DNA from: Nemorincola sp044225795
Lineage (GTDB): Bacteria; Bacteroidota; Bacteroidia; Chitinophagales; Chitinophagaceae
Direction of reading: 5' to 3'
Assembly (NCBI GenBank): GCA_044225795.1
Contig: JBGAIF010000001.1
Coordinates: 558,001-622,000 of the forward strand
Length of the DNA stretch: 64,000 nt
Positions 1 to 7,903 of the stretch are shown here, piece after piece. The first letter of the stretch is position 1. Every line of letters starts with the position of its first letter. Both the position numbers and the translations under genes were made by a program. The notes beneath the pieces are model-generated. The model had not been told where the DNA came from. It did not search any database and saw nothing but the letters and a program-made list of their open reading frames with translations.

Positions 1-1471
1 CGGTACACGCTTCAGCGTGCCTCCGGACTATGAGAACGGAGATGTGCCAATAAATACGTATAAAAAGAACTTCAAGGGACATATCAGCTTTATCAGCGTT
101 AACAAAGAGGATGGTAAAATGGATATAGCCTTCCAGCTCGAGTGCCCAGGTGTCAATTTCGACCTGTCTCATGCCGGTAAAGGCAAATCACACGGCTGGT
201 TCTTCTTCAGTTGTTATAATACAGAACAGGCCAATACATTGTTAGAAGTGAACGCATCTCAAAGAGACAAAGACTTTATCATGGCAGTGAACTGGAAAAA
301 AGCGGAAGAGTATGTAAAAGCAGGCAAAGGAAAGAAAATAGCTACAAAGTATGCGCACAATGTTTACAACGAGAAAACGCATACCGCAACTTCAGAGATC
401 AAGAATGAAGTGCTGGTATTGGACACGAAGGAACTAAAAGACATCTGCTATTTTATTCCATGTCCTAAATCTCCGCATGGATGTGATGTGGATCCGACAG
501 GTGAATACATAGTTGGTAGTGGTAAGCTTGCGGCACTGATACCGGTTTTCAGTTTTGATAAAATACAAAAAGCAATCGCTGATAAGGCTTTTGAAGGCGA
601 CTTTGACGGCATTCCGGTGATCAAGTATGATGCTGCGCTCTATGGCGAAGTTAAGAAGCCGGGGTTAGGCCCTCTGCATACCGAGTTTGATGGAAAAGGG
701 AACGCTTATACTTCCTTCTTTGTATCCAGCGAGGTAGTAAAATGGAACATCAAAGACCTCAAAGTGCTTGACAGGGCATCTACCTACTATTCAGTAGGGC
801 ACCTTTGTGTACCGGGCGGAGACACGAAAAAACCTAATCCAAAATATGTGATCGCCTACAACAAGATCACCAAAGACAGGTATCTGCCTACCGGACCGGA
901 ACTATCTCAAAGTGCGCAGCTATATGATATCAGTGGCGACAAAATGCAACTTATCCTCGACTTCCCAACAATTGGCGAACCTCACTATGCACAGGCCGTA
1001 GCCGCAGATGTGATCAAAAACCGTTCGGTGAAATTTTACAAAATAGACGAGAACGCCAACCAGTATGTATCTAAAGGCGAAGGAACAACTAAGGTGGTAC
1101 GCGAAGGGAACAAGATCCAGGTATATATGACAGCAATCAGGTCTCACTTCGCACCTGATAATATTGAAGGCGTAAAAATAGGCGACGAAGTGTACTTCCA
1201 TATTACGAACCTGGAACAAGATTGGGATGTTCCGCACGGATTTGCAGTGAAAGGAGCTTCAAATGCCGAGCTGTTGATCATGCCCGGAGAAACACAAACA
1301 TTAAAATGGGTTCCGGACAGAGTGGGTATCTTCCCGATATATTGTACAGACTTCTGTAGTGCATTGCACCAGGAAATGTCAGGTTATGTACGCGTGTCAC
1401 CTTCCGGAAGCAACGTTCCCTTGACATTTGGCACCGGCAAAAATGCGCCCGCAGAACCGGCAAAACAGTAA
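1..1471 (+). CDS. nosZ: Nitrous-oxide reductase NosZ, 3' part
   Basis: NosZ is the periplasmic multicopper enzyme that reduces N2O to N2, the last step of denitrification. The frame is open from the first bases, so the 5' end lies outside the window; about 490 residues of a usual ~650 are present. The C-terminal cupredoxin domain carries the CuA ligand motif YCTDFCSALHQEM (two Cys, His, Met), preceded by the DVPHGF histidine strand. The first part is the beta-propeller that carries the CuZ site, with HGCDVDPTG and GHLCVPGG segments. Genes for its maturation follow directly. The accessory gene order and the lack of a Tat context in view fit the clade II type of Bacteroidota. Identification is firm; only the truncation by the window edge limits it. 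Confidence 0.96.
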   Translation, partial: GTRFSVPPDYENGDVPINTYKKNFKGHISFISVNKEDGKMDIAFQLECPGVNFDLSHAGKGKSHGWFFFSCYNTEQANTLLEVNASQRDKDFIMAVNWKKAEEYVKAGKGKKIATKYAHNVYNEKTHTATSEIKNEVLVLDTKELKDICYFIPCPKSPHGCDVDPTGEYIVGSGKLAALIPVFSFDKIQKAIADKAFEGDFDGIPVIKYDAALYGEVKKPGLGPLHTEFDGKGNAYTSFFVSSEVVKWNIKDLKVLDRASTYYSVGHLCVPGGDTKKPNPKYVIAYNKITKDRYLPTGPELSQSAQLYDISGDKMQLILDFPTIGEPHYAQAVAADVIKNRSVKFYKIDENANQYVSKGEGTTKVVREGNKIQVYMTAIRSHFAPDNIEGVKIGDEVYFHITNLEQDWDVPHGFAVKGASNAELLIMPGETQTLKWVPDRVGIFPIYCTDFCSALHQEMSGYVRVSPSGSNVPLTFGTGKNAPAEPAKQ

Positions 1472-1500
1472 TGCAAATCACTTTTTGAATTCGTAGTTGG

Positions 1501-1548
1501 TCCGGCTTATCGTATTTGACGAATGCGATACGGTAAGCCGGATCTTTT
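1501..1548 (+). terminator. Hairpin with T-tract between nosZ and nosL
   Basis: A 15-bp stem with one mismatch (arms 1501-1515 and 1528-1542) is followed by TCTTTT. It lies 30 nt after the nosZ stop and before the GTG at 1571. It may be a partial terminator or a 3' stabilising hairpin that keeps nosZ mRNA more abundant than the maturation genes. Confidence 0.75.
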
Positions 1549-1570
1549 ATCCACCCTAAATGAAAGGATC

Positions 1571-2581
1571 GTGAAAAAGAAACTAAGTATATTCAGCAGG
1601 CTGGCCCTGGCCATCTCCGGGTTAACATTAATAATAGTGCTGTTTGTGCCCATATGGCGAATAGAACTTAATGCACCACAGTATCCGGAAGGTCTCTGCC
1701 TGAAGATCCATGCCAATGGCATCAAAGGAGATGTGGCGATCATCAATGGTCTCAACCATTACATTGGCATGAAAACGTTACATACTGCCGACTTTCCGGA
1801 GTTCAGTATCCTGCCATATGCCATTATTGTATTTGTCATTCTCTTCATCATTGGCGCCATAGCAAACAGAAGATCTTTGTTATCGCTGAATTTTATATTG
1901 TTTGTCCTTTTTGGAATTGTGGCGATGATCGACTTCTGGAAATGGGAATACGATTACGGGCATAATCTGAACCCTGACGCAGCGATCGTAGTACCGGGTA
2001 TGGCCTATCAACCGCCACTGATAGGATTCAAGCAATTACTGAATTTCGGCGCTTATTCCATACCAGATACGGGTGGTTGGTTATTTGTGGGCTGCGGAGG
2101 CCTGTTACTGCTGGCTGTAGCTGTCGAATGGCGGAGATCTGTTAAGATAAGGAAGAGCGCACCTACTGTTGCTGCTATGCTACTGAGTGTGTCAATGTTC
2201 ACAAGTTGCAGTTCTGCACCCGAACCGCTGCAGACAGGAAAAGACGCTTGTGCTTATTGCAAAATGACAATTGCCGATGTGCGCTTTGGGGCAGAGTTAG
2301 TAACATCAACAGGTAAAAAATACAAATTTGACGACATCAACTGCATGTCTTTATTCATGAAGACCCTGGAAACAATAGTTGCTGAAGAGGCGCATAAATA
2401 TGTAACAGATTATTGCGGAAAACATGATCTGGTGGAAGTAGATAAAAGCTTCCTGCTGAGCAATAGTGAGATACAATGCCCGATGCAGGGCCATCTCATT
2501 GCCTTTTCATGCCAGGATAGTCTGAAAACAGTAATGACCATACACAAAGGTGAAGAAACAAGGTGGGGGTTGTCGAAATGA
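1571..2581 (+). CDS. nosL: Membrane protein fused to NosL copper chaperone
   Basis: The last ~125 residues are a NosL domain: a GKDACAYCKM copper-binding motif, then FDDINCM and CPMQGHLIAF segments. NosL is a Cu(I) chaperone that feeds NosZ. The first ~210 residues are a membrane module with about four hydrophobic segments, a periplasmic stretch between the first two, and WRIELNAPQYPEGL and FWKWEYDYGHNL motifs. The junction (MLLSVSMFTSCSSAP) looks like a former lipoprotein signal with lipobox FTSC, now internal. These parts are usually two adjacent genes. An upstream ATG at 1523 lies inside the hairpin at 1501-1548, so I place the start at GTG 1571, just after AAAGGA. The end overlaps nosD as ATGA. 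NosL assignment is firm; the role of the membrane half is inferred. Confidence 0.9.
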   Translation: MKKKLSIFSRLALAISGLTLIIVLFVPIWRIELNAPQYPEGLCLKIHANGIKGDVAIINGLNHYIGMKTLHTADFPEFSILPYAIIVFVILFIIGAIANRRSLLSLNFILFVLFGIVAMIDFWKWEYDYGHNLNPDAAIVVPGMAYQPPLIGFKQLLNFGAYSIPDTGGWLFVGCGGLLLLAVAVEWRRSVKIRKSAPTVAAMLLSVSMFTSCSSAPEPLQTGKDACAYCKMTIADVRFGAELVTSTGKKYKFDDINCMSLFMKTLETIVAEEAHKYVTDYCGKHDLVEVDKSFLLSNSEIQCPMQGHLIAFSCQDSLKTVMTIHKGEETRWGLSK

Positions 2582-3816
2582 AATATTATGTACTGATATT
2601 CATAGCCTGTACTTTCTCCTGTTACATTAGCGGAGCACGTACGCTGATCGTTGGCAACTCATCATCATTCAAAAACATATCCGGGGCACTTTCAGATGCC
2701 GGGAGCGGAGATACAATACTTGTTACCAAAGGTATTTATCATGAGCATAATCTGGTAATCACCAAATCGGTGGTATTGATCGGCCTTAATTACCCGGTCA
2801 TTGATGGAGAACATAAGTATGAAAATATTTCAGTAAAAGCTGATAATGTAGTGATATCCGGTTTTAAGGTATGTAATTCGGGCATATCGAGCATAACCGA
2901 CTTCGCGGGAATCAGGATATGTAACGTGCATCATGTCACTATTACCCGAAACATCCTTGAAGATTGCTTTTTCGGTATATATTCTCAATATGGCATCAAT
3001 TGCGTGATCAGCTACAACACATTGTTAGCGCATCAGCAACAAGAGCAACAAAGCGGCAATGGTATCCATTGCTGGAAAAGTGACAGTATGCAGATCATAG
3101 CAAACAATATTTCCGGGCATAGAGACGGCATATATTTCGAGTTTGTAACCCACTCCGTTATCTGGAGAAACATTTCCACAAAAAATCTGCGGTATGGTCT
3201 GCATTTCATGTTTTCTAATAATGACACCTATGCAGCAAATGTTTTTGAGAACAATGGCGCGGGTGTTGCAGTAATGTTCTCCAATCATGTCAGTATGTTT
3301 CATAACGCCTTCCGGTATAACTGGGGAGATGCCGCATATGGAATTCTGCTCAAAGAAATATCTGACAGTTATATAGATGGCAATACGTTTGAAGGAAATA
3401 CGAGTGGCATATTTATGGAAGGAGCCAGCCGCATAGAGATGTATAAAAATCAATTTAAAGGTAACGGGTGGGGGCTTAAGATACAGGCAAGCTGTATGGA
3501 TATTGTGCTTAAATACAACAACTTTAGCGGCAACACATTTGACGTTGGCACCAACGGCACACTTGTGTTAAATACATTTGAACACAACTATTGGGATAAA
3601 TACGAAGGGTATGACCTCAACAAGGATAAGATCGGAGATGTATCCTATCACCCGGTAAGTATGTATAGTATGATAGTGGAAAAGAACCCCCCGGCTCTTG
3701 TGTTATTCCGAAGCCTCATCACTACACTCATGGACAAGACAGAGAAGGTACTACCGAGCCTTACCCCAGAAAATCTTAAAGATAGTCATCCACTTATGAA
3801 ACCCATGCAGCTATGA
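2578..3816 (+). CDS. nosD: NosD periplasmic beta-helix copper-site maturation protein
   Basis: The product has a signal peptide (about residues 1-25) and a right-handed parallel beta-helix made of repeated Asn/Gly-rich coils with phrases such as ISGHRDGIYFEF and NRYGLHFMFSN-like repeats. This is typical of NosD (NosDFY), which with the ABC transporter NosFY supplies what is needed to build the CuZ centre of NosZ. The length of ~412 aa is normal. The ATG at 2578 overlaps the nosL stop (ATGA), and the nosF ATG overlaps the nosD stop in the same way, so the genes are translationally coupled. An in-frame ATG at 2563 would lengthen the overlap and spoil the signal peptide. Confidence 0.95.
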   Translation: MKYYVLIFIACTFSCYISGARTLIVGNSSSFKNISGALSDAGSGDTILVTKGIYHEHNLVITKSVVLIGLNYPVIDGEHKYENISVKADNVVISGFKVCNSGISSITDFAGIRICNVHHVTITRNILEDCFFGIYSQYGINCVISYNTLLAHQQQEQQSGNGIHCWKSDSMQIIANNISGHRDGIYFEFVTHSVIWRNISTKNLRYGLHFMFSNNDTYAANVFENNGAGVAVMFSNHVSMFHNAFRYNWGDAAYGILLKEISDSYIDGNTFEGNTSGIFMEGASRIEMYKNQFKGNGWGLKIQASCMDIVLKYNNFSGNTFDVGTNGTLVLNTFEHNYWDKYEGYDLNKDKIGDVSYHPVSMYSMIVEKNPPALVLFRSLITTLMDKTEKVLPSLTPENLKDSHPLMKPMQL

Positions 3817-4535
3817 TAGAGGCGATAAAGGTAAATAAAGCGTTTGGGAGACTGAAAGTGCTGAATGACGTTTCTTTCGCCGGCAATACGGGAGATTGTG
3901 TAGCCCTAATAGGTCCAAACGGCTGTGGCAAAACTACTTTTATCAAGAGCATACTCGGCATGGTTGTACCTGACTCCGGGACAATCAAAGTCAAGAATGA
4001 ACTGGTACACCAGTCGTGGAATTACAGATCTGCCCTGGGATACATGCCTCAAATAGGCCGCTATCCTGAAAATATGAAGATAGGTCAGGTGATGGATATG
4101 CTGGCAGACATACGCCAACCAAAGAAACATAGAGATGAGGAGATCATTGATGCGTTCTGCCTCAGAAAGCTGTACGATAAGCGTATGGGTACACTATCGG
4201 GAGGCACGATGCAAAAGGTAAGTGCCGCCATAGCCTTTCTATTCAATCCTGATATACTGATTCTGGATGAGCCAACTGCAGGCCTTGACCCCGTATCTGC
4301 AGAGATACTAAAAGAAAAAGTACAGGCAGAACGAAAGAAAGGCAAGTTGTTCCTCATCACATCTCATATCCTCAGCGAACTTGACGATATGATCACACAT
4401 GTCGTTTATATGCAGGATGGGCATATGTTATTTCAAAAGCCTATAGATGTTCTCAGGATTGAAACCGGAGAAGAGAAACTGGCTAAGGCCATTGCTCATT
4501 TCATGAAAAAGGAAACCCATGAAAAAGATCGTTAA
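3813..4535 (+). CDS. nosF: NosF ABC transporter ATP-binding protein
   Basis: This is a 240-aa single nucleotide-binding domain with Walker A GPNGCGKTT near residue 33, signature LSGGTMQKV, Walker B ILILDEPTAGLDP and the H-loop TSHIL. It energises NosY in the NosDFY complex for assembly of the NosZ copper centre. It overlaps nosD by 4 nt and nosY by 17 nt. The gene context makes NosF much more likely than a generic ABC ATPase. Confidence 0.95.
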   Translation: MIEAIKVNKAFGRLKVLNDVSFAGNTGDCVALIGPNGCGKTTFIKSILGMVVPDSGTIKVKNELVHQSWNYRSALGYMPQIGRYPENMKIGQVMDMLADIRQPKKHRDEEIIDAFCLRKLYDKRMGTLSGGTMQKVSAAIAFLFNPDILILDEPTAGLDPVSAEILKEKVQAERKKGKLFLITSHILSELDDMITHVVYMQDGHMLFQKPIDVLRIETGEEKLAKAIAHFMKKETHEKDR

Positions 4536-5286
4536 GTACATTTTACTGGATATACTTCGCAATAAGATCGTCCTGGCATATACTCTTTTCCTGGCCGGGA
4601 TAGCATTTAGTGTGTTCAGTCTGGAAGATAATTCTCAGAAGGGCATGCTCACCTTGTTGAACCTTGTATTGTTTATTGTGCCTATGGTGAGCATCATTTT
4701 CTCAACAATTTATATTTATAACAGTTCTGAATTTGTAGAGTTGCTTGTAAGCCAGCCAATACGACGACAGAGTATCTGGCTAAGTCTTTTTGGCGGGTTG
4801 GCCGGAGCATTGTCACTATCTTTCTTTATTGGCGTCGGCATCCCGCTACTGATATATGATCATTCTTCTACGGCATCACTTATGCTGTTCATGGGCATTT
4901 CGTTGTCTGTAGTATTTGTAGCTATTGCATTCTTATCAGCCGTAATCACCCGTGATAAAGCCAAGGGGATTGGTGTTTCAGTATTGCTCTGGATATATTT
5001 CTCGCTACTGTTCGATGGCATTATTCTTTTTCTGCTTTTCCAATTTGCGGATTACCCGATAGAAAAAGCAATGATAGGAGCAAGTATGCTGAATCCGATT
5101 GACCTGGGAAGGATAATGATATTGCTTAAGATGGACGTTTCTGCAATGATGGGTTATACCGGTGCCATATTCAAAGATTTTTTCGGTACACGTGCCGGGG
5201 TGGTTTGTTCATTTATTGCTATGTCATTGTGGGTGGTGTTACCATTACTTTTTTCCTTACGCAAGTTCAATCATAAAGATCTGTAG
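4519..5286 (+). CDS. nosY: NosY ABC transporter permease
   Basis: A 255-aa integral membrane protein with about six hydrophobic segments, starting MKKIVKYILLDILRNKIVLAY and ending in a short basic cytoplasmic tail. The SEFVELLVSQPIRR segment is typical of NosY-type ABC-2 permeases. It pairs with NosF to act on NosD in the periplasm. The ATG lies inside the end of nosF. The next gene, a truncated hemoglobin, begins 2 nt after its stop and is probably in the same transcript. Confidence 0.93.
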   Translation: MKKIVKYILLDILRNKIVLAYTLFLAGIAFSVFSLEDNSQKGMLTLLNLVLFIVPMVSIIFSTIYIYNSSEFVELLVSQPIRRQSIWLSLFGGLAGALSLSFFIGVGIPLLIYDHSSTASLMLFMGISLSVVFVAIAFLSAVITRDKAKGIGVSVLLWIYFSLLFDGIILFLLFQFADYPIEKAMIGASMLNPIDLGRIMILLKMDVSAMMGYTGAIFKDFFGTRAGVVCSFIAMSLWVVLPLLFSLRKFNHKDL

Positions 5287-5288
5287 TT

Positions 5289-5651
5289 ATGAAAACAGAT
5301 ATTAACGGCCGGGTAGAACTAGAGCTTCTTGTAGATCGCTTCTATGAAAAGGTAAGATCTGACGAATTGCTTGCTCCGCTCTTTGCGCATGTAAATTGGG
5401 ATCGGCATCTGCCAGTAATGTATTCCTTCTGGGAAAACACAATTTTCTATACAGGTGGATATTATGGCAATCCACTGAAAACCCATCAAACGTTTCATCA
5501 CCGTCATCCGATGAATCAACAGCATTTTGAACGGTGGCTGTCATTATTTGTCGCTACGGTCGATGATCTGTTTGAAGGAGAAAAAGCTAATCTTGCGAAA
5601 CAAAGGGCCATGAGCATCTCCACAGTAATGCAACTGAAGATCTTACATTGA
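5289..5651 (+). CDS. Group III truncated hemoglobin
   Basis: A 120-aa globin of the truncated group III type. Visible features are the early RFYEKVRSDELLAPLF helix, FWENTIFYTGGYYGNP, the HHRHPM stretch with the likely proximal His region, and the late HFERWLSLFVATVDDLFEG segment. Group III globins bind haem and are linked to NO or O2 handling. Its place 2 nt after nosY suggests transcription with the nos operon and a role in scavenging NO or protecting NosZ; that is inference. A perfect hairpin terminator follows. Confidence 0.93.
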   Translation: MKTDINGRVELELLVDRFYEKVRSDELLAPLFAHVNWDRHLPVMYSFWENTIFYTGGYYGNPLKTHQTFHHRHPMNQQHFERWLSLFVATVDDLFEGEKANLAKQRAMSISTVMQLKILH

Positions 5652-5670
5652 TAAACACTGTACAAAAGTA

Positions 5671-5705
5671 AAATAGAGGGTCGAAATGCTTTCGACCCTC
5701 TATTT
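5671..5705. terminator. Bidirectional terminator between hemoglobin and fasciclin genes
   Basis: A perfect 16-bp stem (arms 5671-5686 and 5690-5705) with a 3-nt loop and flanking A and T runs lies between convergent genes. It can serve both strands. Confidence 0.92.
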
Positions 5706-5710
5706 TTTAA

Positions 5711-6274
5711 CTATTTCTTTGGCAGCAGCACACCATCTATCACGTGTATCACCCCATTTGATGCCGGTATCGATGCTAAAACAGTGGCTGTTCCGTTAAC
5801 AACTATCTTCCCGTCTTTTTTGGAGATGGTAATATTGCCTCCGTTTACTTGTCCAAGCGATTGCCCGTCTTGTAGTTGATCTGCATTATATACACCTACA
5901 GAAACATGATATTGAAGTATGTCAGTAAGATCATCTTTCTTTTCCGGCTTCAGCAGGCCGTCTACGGTACCGGCAGGTAGTTTATCGAATGCGGCATTAG
6001 TGGGTGCAAAAACAGTAAATGGTCCGGCATTACTGAGTGCGTCAACAAGACCCGCAGTCTGCACCGCCTTCACAAGAGTCGTGTGATCCTTGCTTCCAAT
6101 AGCCACTTGCACCACATTCTTCTGGGATAGGTCATCCTTAACACCGGACTGTCCCGCCATTGATTGTGCTTCGGGGACTGCCGCAGACGAACTGCTTTCA
6201 GGCTGTTTGCCAGAGTCGCATGAAAGAACAAATATACTAAGGGAGAGTGCGGTAAATAATCTGAGCTTTTTCAT
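5711..6274 (-). CDS. Fasciclin (FAS1) domain lipoprotein
   Basis: A 187-aa lipoprotein: signal and lipobox FVLSC near residue 19, a low-complexity Ser/Ala linker, then one FAS1 domain (about residues 55-185) with the H1 motif GPFTVFAPTNAAFDKLP and H2 motif NGVIHVIDGVLLP. FAS1 domains bind other surface molecules or small ligands. Such proteins often sit beside denitrification genes in Bacteroidota, but their role there is not known to me. It converges on the hemoglobin gene and is divergent from the RIC gene. Confidence 0.92.
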   Translation of the reverse strand: MKKLRLFTALSLSIFVLSCDSGKQPESSSSAAVPEAQSMAGQSGVKDDLSQKNVVQVAIGSKDHTTLVKAVQTAGLVDALSNAGPFTVFAPTNAAFDKLPAGTVDGLLKPEKKDDLTDILQYHVSVGVYNADQLQDGQSLGQVNGGNITISKKDGKIVVNGTATVLASIPASNGVIHVIDGVLLPKK

Positions 6275-6426
6275 AAAAGAACAATTGAATTGTTAAACAA
6301 TATCACTAAGTTATCGTGTTGATTACCAGCATTATATGCGCACAATCATATTTGCCTGAAAAATTATTGCCAAATATGCGTTCGCACATAATTGCTTCTC
6401 CGAAACTGTCGTTGCTTTGAAAAAAA
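6275..6426. promoter_or_regulatory. Divergent promoter region, fasciclin / RIC
   Basis: This 152-nt region separates the two divergent genes. It holds a perfect 6-1-6 palindrome ATTGTTAAACAAT at 6289-6301 close to the fasciclin start, and an imperfect palindrome TATGCG/CGCACATA near 6375-6391. TTGCTTTG at 6412-6419, one base off TAnnTTTG, lies 7 nt before the RIC ATG. Control by an NO- or O2-responsive factor is plausible but not shown. Confidence 0.45.
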
Positions 6427-7218
6427 ATGAACAACATGAAAATAATACAGGAAACCACTGCACCGCTGACCATAGGACAGATGGTGGCTAACAATTTCAG
6501 GTCCGCGGAAGTCTTCAAAAAATACAAGATTGATTTCTGTTGTAAGGGAAACAGGCTGTTGACAGATGTTTGCGAAGAACGAGGACTGGATATTAACGTG
6601 ATAGAGCATGAGCTGAATGACAAGGCAATGATTAAGGAGAGAATTGACCAGGATTCAATCGCGGAAATGGAGCCGGATGAACTTGCCGATACGATATGCA
6701 GCACACATCACACCTATGTGCGTGAAAGTGTACCCGTGTTACTGGCTTATCTTACCAAAGTAAATAAGGTACATGGCAATAACCATCCTGAACTCAATGA
6801 GATCCTGATGCAGTTCATAAATTGCTCCGATGAGCTGATGCAGCACATGGTAAAGGAGGAAACAATACTCTTTCCATCAATAAAACGGCTTGCGGAAGCA
6901 AATCGTACAGGAAGTATAATTAATACCTCATTCTTCTTTGGCTCTCTGAGCAACCCCATTAATAATATGAAGGATGAACATGCCACNNNNNNNNNNNNNN
7001 NNNNNNNNNNNNNNNNNNNAGGTACACGGGTAGCCCGAATAACGGAACTCACAAATAATTTTACTCCTCCGGATGATGCCTGCACTACCTACAGGGTTGC
7101 CTATCAAAAATTAGATGAGTTCATCAATGATCTATATACACATATACACCTGGAAAATAATATTCTTTTCCCTGAAGCGCTAACGCTGGAGTGCACGGTA
7201 GTGAATTTAGCTAATTAA
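6427..7218 (+). CDS. ric: RIC (ScdA/YtfE-like) di-iron iron-sulfur cluster repair protein
   Basis: The N-terminal ScdA_N/DUF542 domain (about residues 12-70) has the FKKYKIDFCCKGNRLL motif with its Cys pair. A hemerythrin-like domain follows with THHTYVRE, MQHMVKEET, MKDEH and HIHLENNILFPEA, which supply His/Glu ligands of a di-iron site. RIC proteins repair clusters damaged by NO or peroxide. The reading frame passes through 33 unknown bases at 6987-7019. Alignment to the family pattern EHxxAGxxxxRI suggests only about 3 nt are really missing, so the N length is probably a filler. Its position after nos and a hemoglobin fits NO stress. Confidence 0.93.
   Translation: MNNMKIIQETTAPLTIGQMVANNFRSAEVFKKYKIDFCCKGNRLLTDVCEERGLDINVIEHELNDKAMIKERIDQDSIAEMEPDELADTICSTHHTYVRESVPVLLAYLTKVNKVHGNNHPELNEILMQFINCSDELMQHMVKEETILFPSIKRLAEANRTGSIINTSFFFGSLSNPINNMKDEHAXXXXXXXXXXXXGTRVARITELTNNFTPPDDACTTYRVAYQKLDEFINDLYTHIHLENNILFPEALTLECTVVNLAN
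6987..7019. other. Assembly gap of 33 N
   Basis: A run of N inside the RIC gene. The frame is kept on both sides. The expected spacing between the EH and RI residues implies a true gap of about 3 nt, so the gap size is not reliable. Confidence 0.97.
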
Positions 7219-7229
7219 TACCTTTTGTT

Positions 7230-7685
7230 GTGAAACGGGACGAATCACTTATAGGGCTATCCAAAGATCACCATCATGGTTTGCTACTGGTATGGAAACT
7301 GCGCGAGGGAATGAAAAAAAAGATTGAAGTGGAACGTATAGCCACCTATGCTGTTTGTTCTTTTCGTCAACAAATACTTCCGCACTTTGATAAAGAAGAG
7401 CAATACTTATTCCCTATACTTGGAGAACCACATCCGTTAGGGATACAGGCACAAGCTGAACATGCAGAGCTCAAAGCATTAATAGAAACAATAGGTTCAA
7501 CCCCGAAAATGAAGACATTGGCAGTATTTGCACACGTGCTTGAGTCACATATACGGTTTGAAGAACGGGAATTGTTTCAATACCTCCAGGATCATCATTT
7601 ACCTGAGGTTAAGAAGGTAGCTATCAAACTTTCGGATAGTGACAATGCTGAGATGAATTGGTCAGATGCTTTCTGGAACAGATAG
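7230..7685 (+). CDS. Hemerythrin-domain protein
   Basis: A 151-aa four-helix hemerythrin-like protein starting at GTG 7230, 11 nt after the RIC stop. Candidate iron ligands lie in SKDHHHGLLLVW near residue 15, LPHFDKEEQYLFP, AEHAEL and ESHIRFEERELF. Such proteins bind a di-iron site and act in O2 or NO sensing, storage or repair. It is probably cotranscribed with ric and is likely a partner or duplicate of the C-terminal half of RIC. The exact function is open. Confidence 0.88.
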   Translation: MKRDESLIGLSKDHHHGLLLVWKLREGMKKKIEVERIATYAVCSFRQQILPHFDKEEQYLFPILGEPHPLGIQAQAEHAELKALIETIGSTPKMKTLAVFAHVLESHIRFEERELFQYLQDHHLPEVKKVAIKLSDSDNAEMNWSDAFWNR

Positions 7686-7903
7686 TGGTATATCCGGCAC
7701 TCGTTCCTTATGTTATTCTTTACAAACGACCATGTCATTACATTATTCAGATTTCATATTCAACACACAACACACCCATTCCTAATTGATATATTATTAA
7801 GATACTGAACAAGAGCTAGCAATACCTTGACCGAGGTCATAAGAATTGGAAAGTGTATGATGGAATTTTACACCAATATTCTTGACCTCTTAGAAATTTA
7901 CAC

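Noticed and set aside
2578..3816. Internal repeats of nosD as a DNA repeat array
   Set aside because: They are protein-level beta-helix repeats; the DNA is not repeated closely enough.
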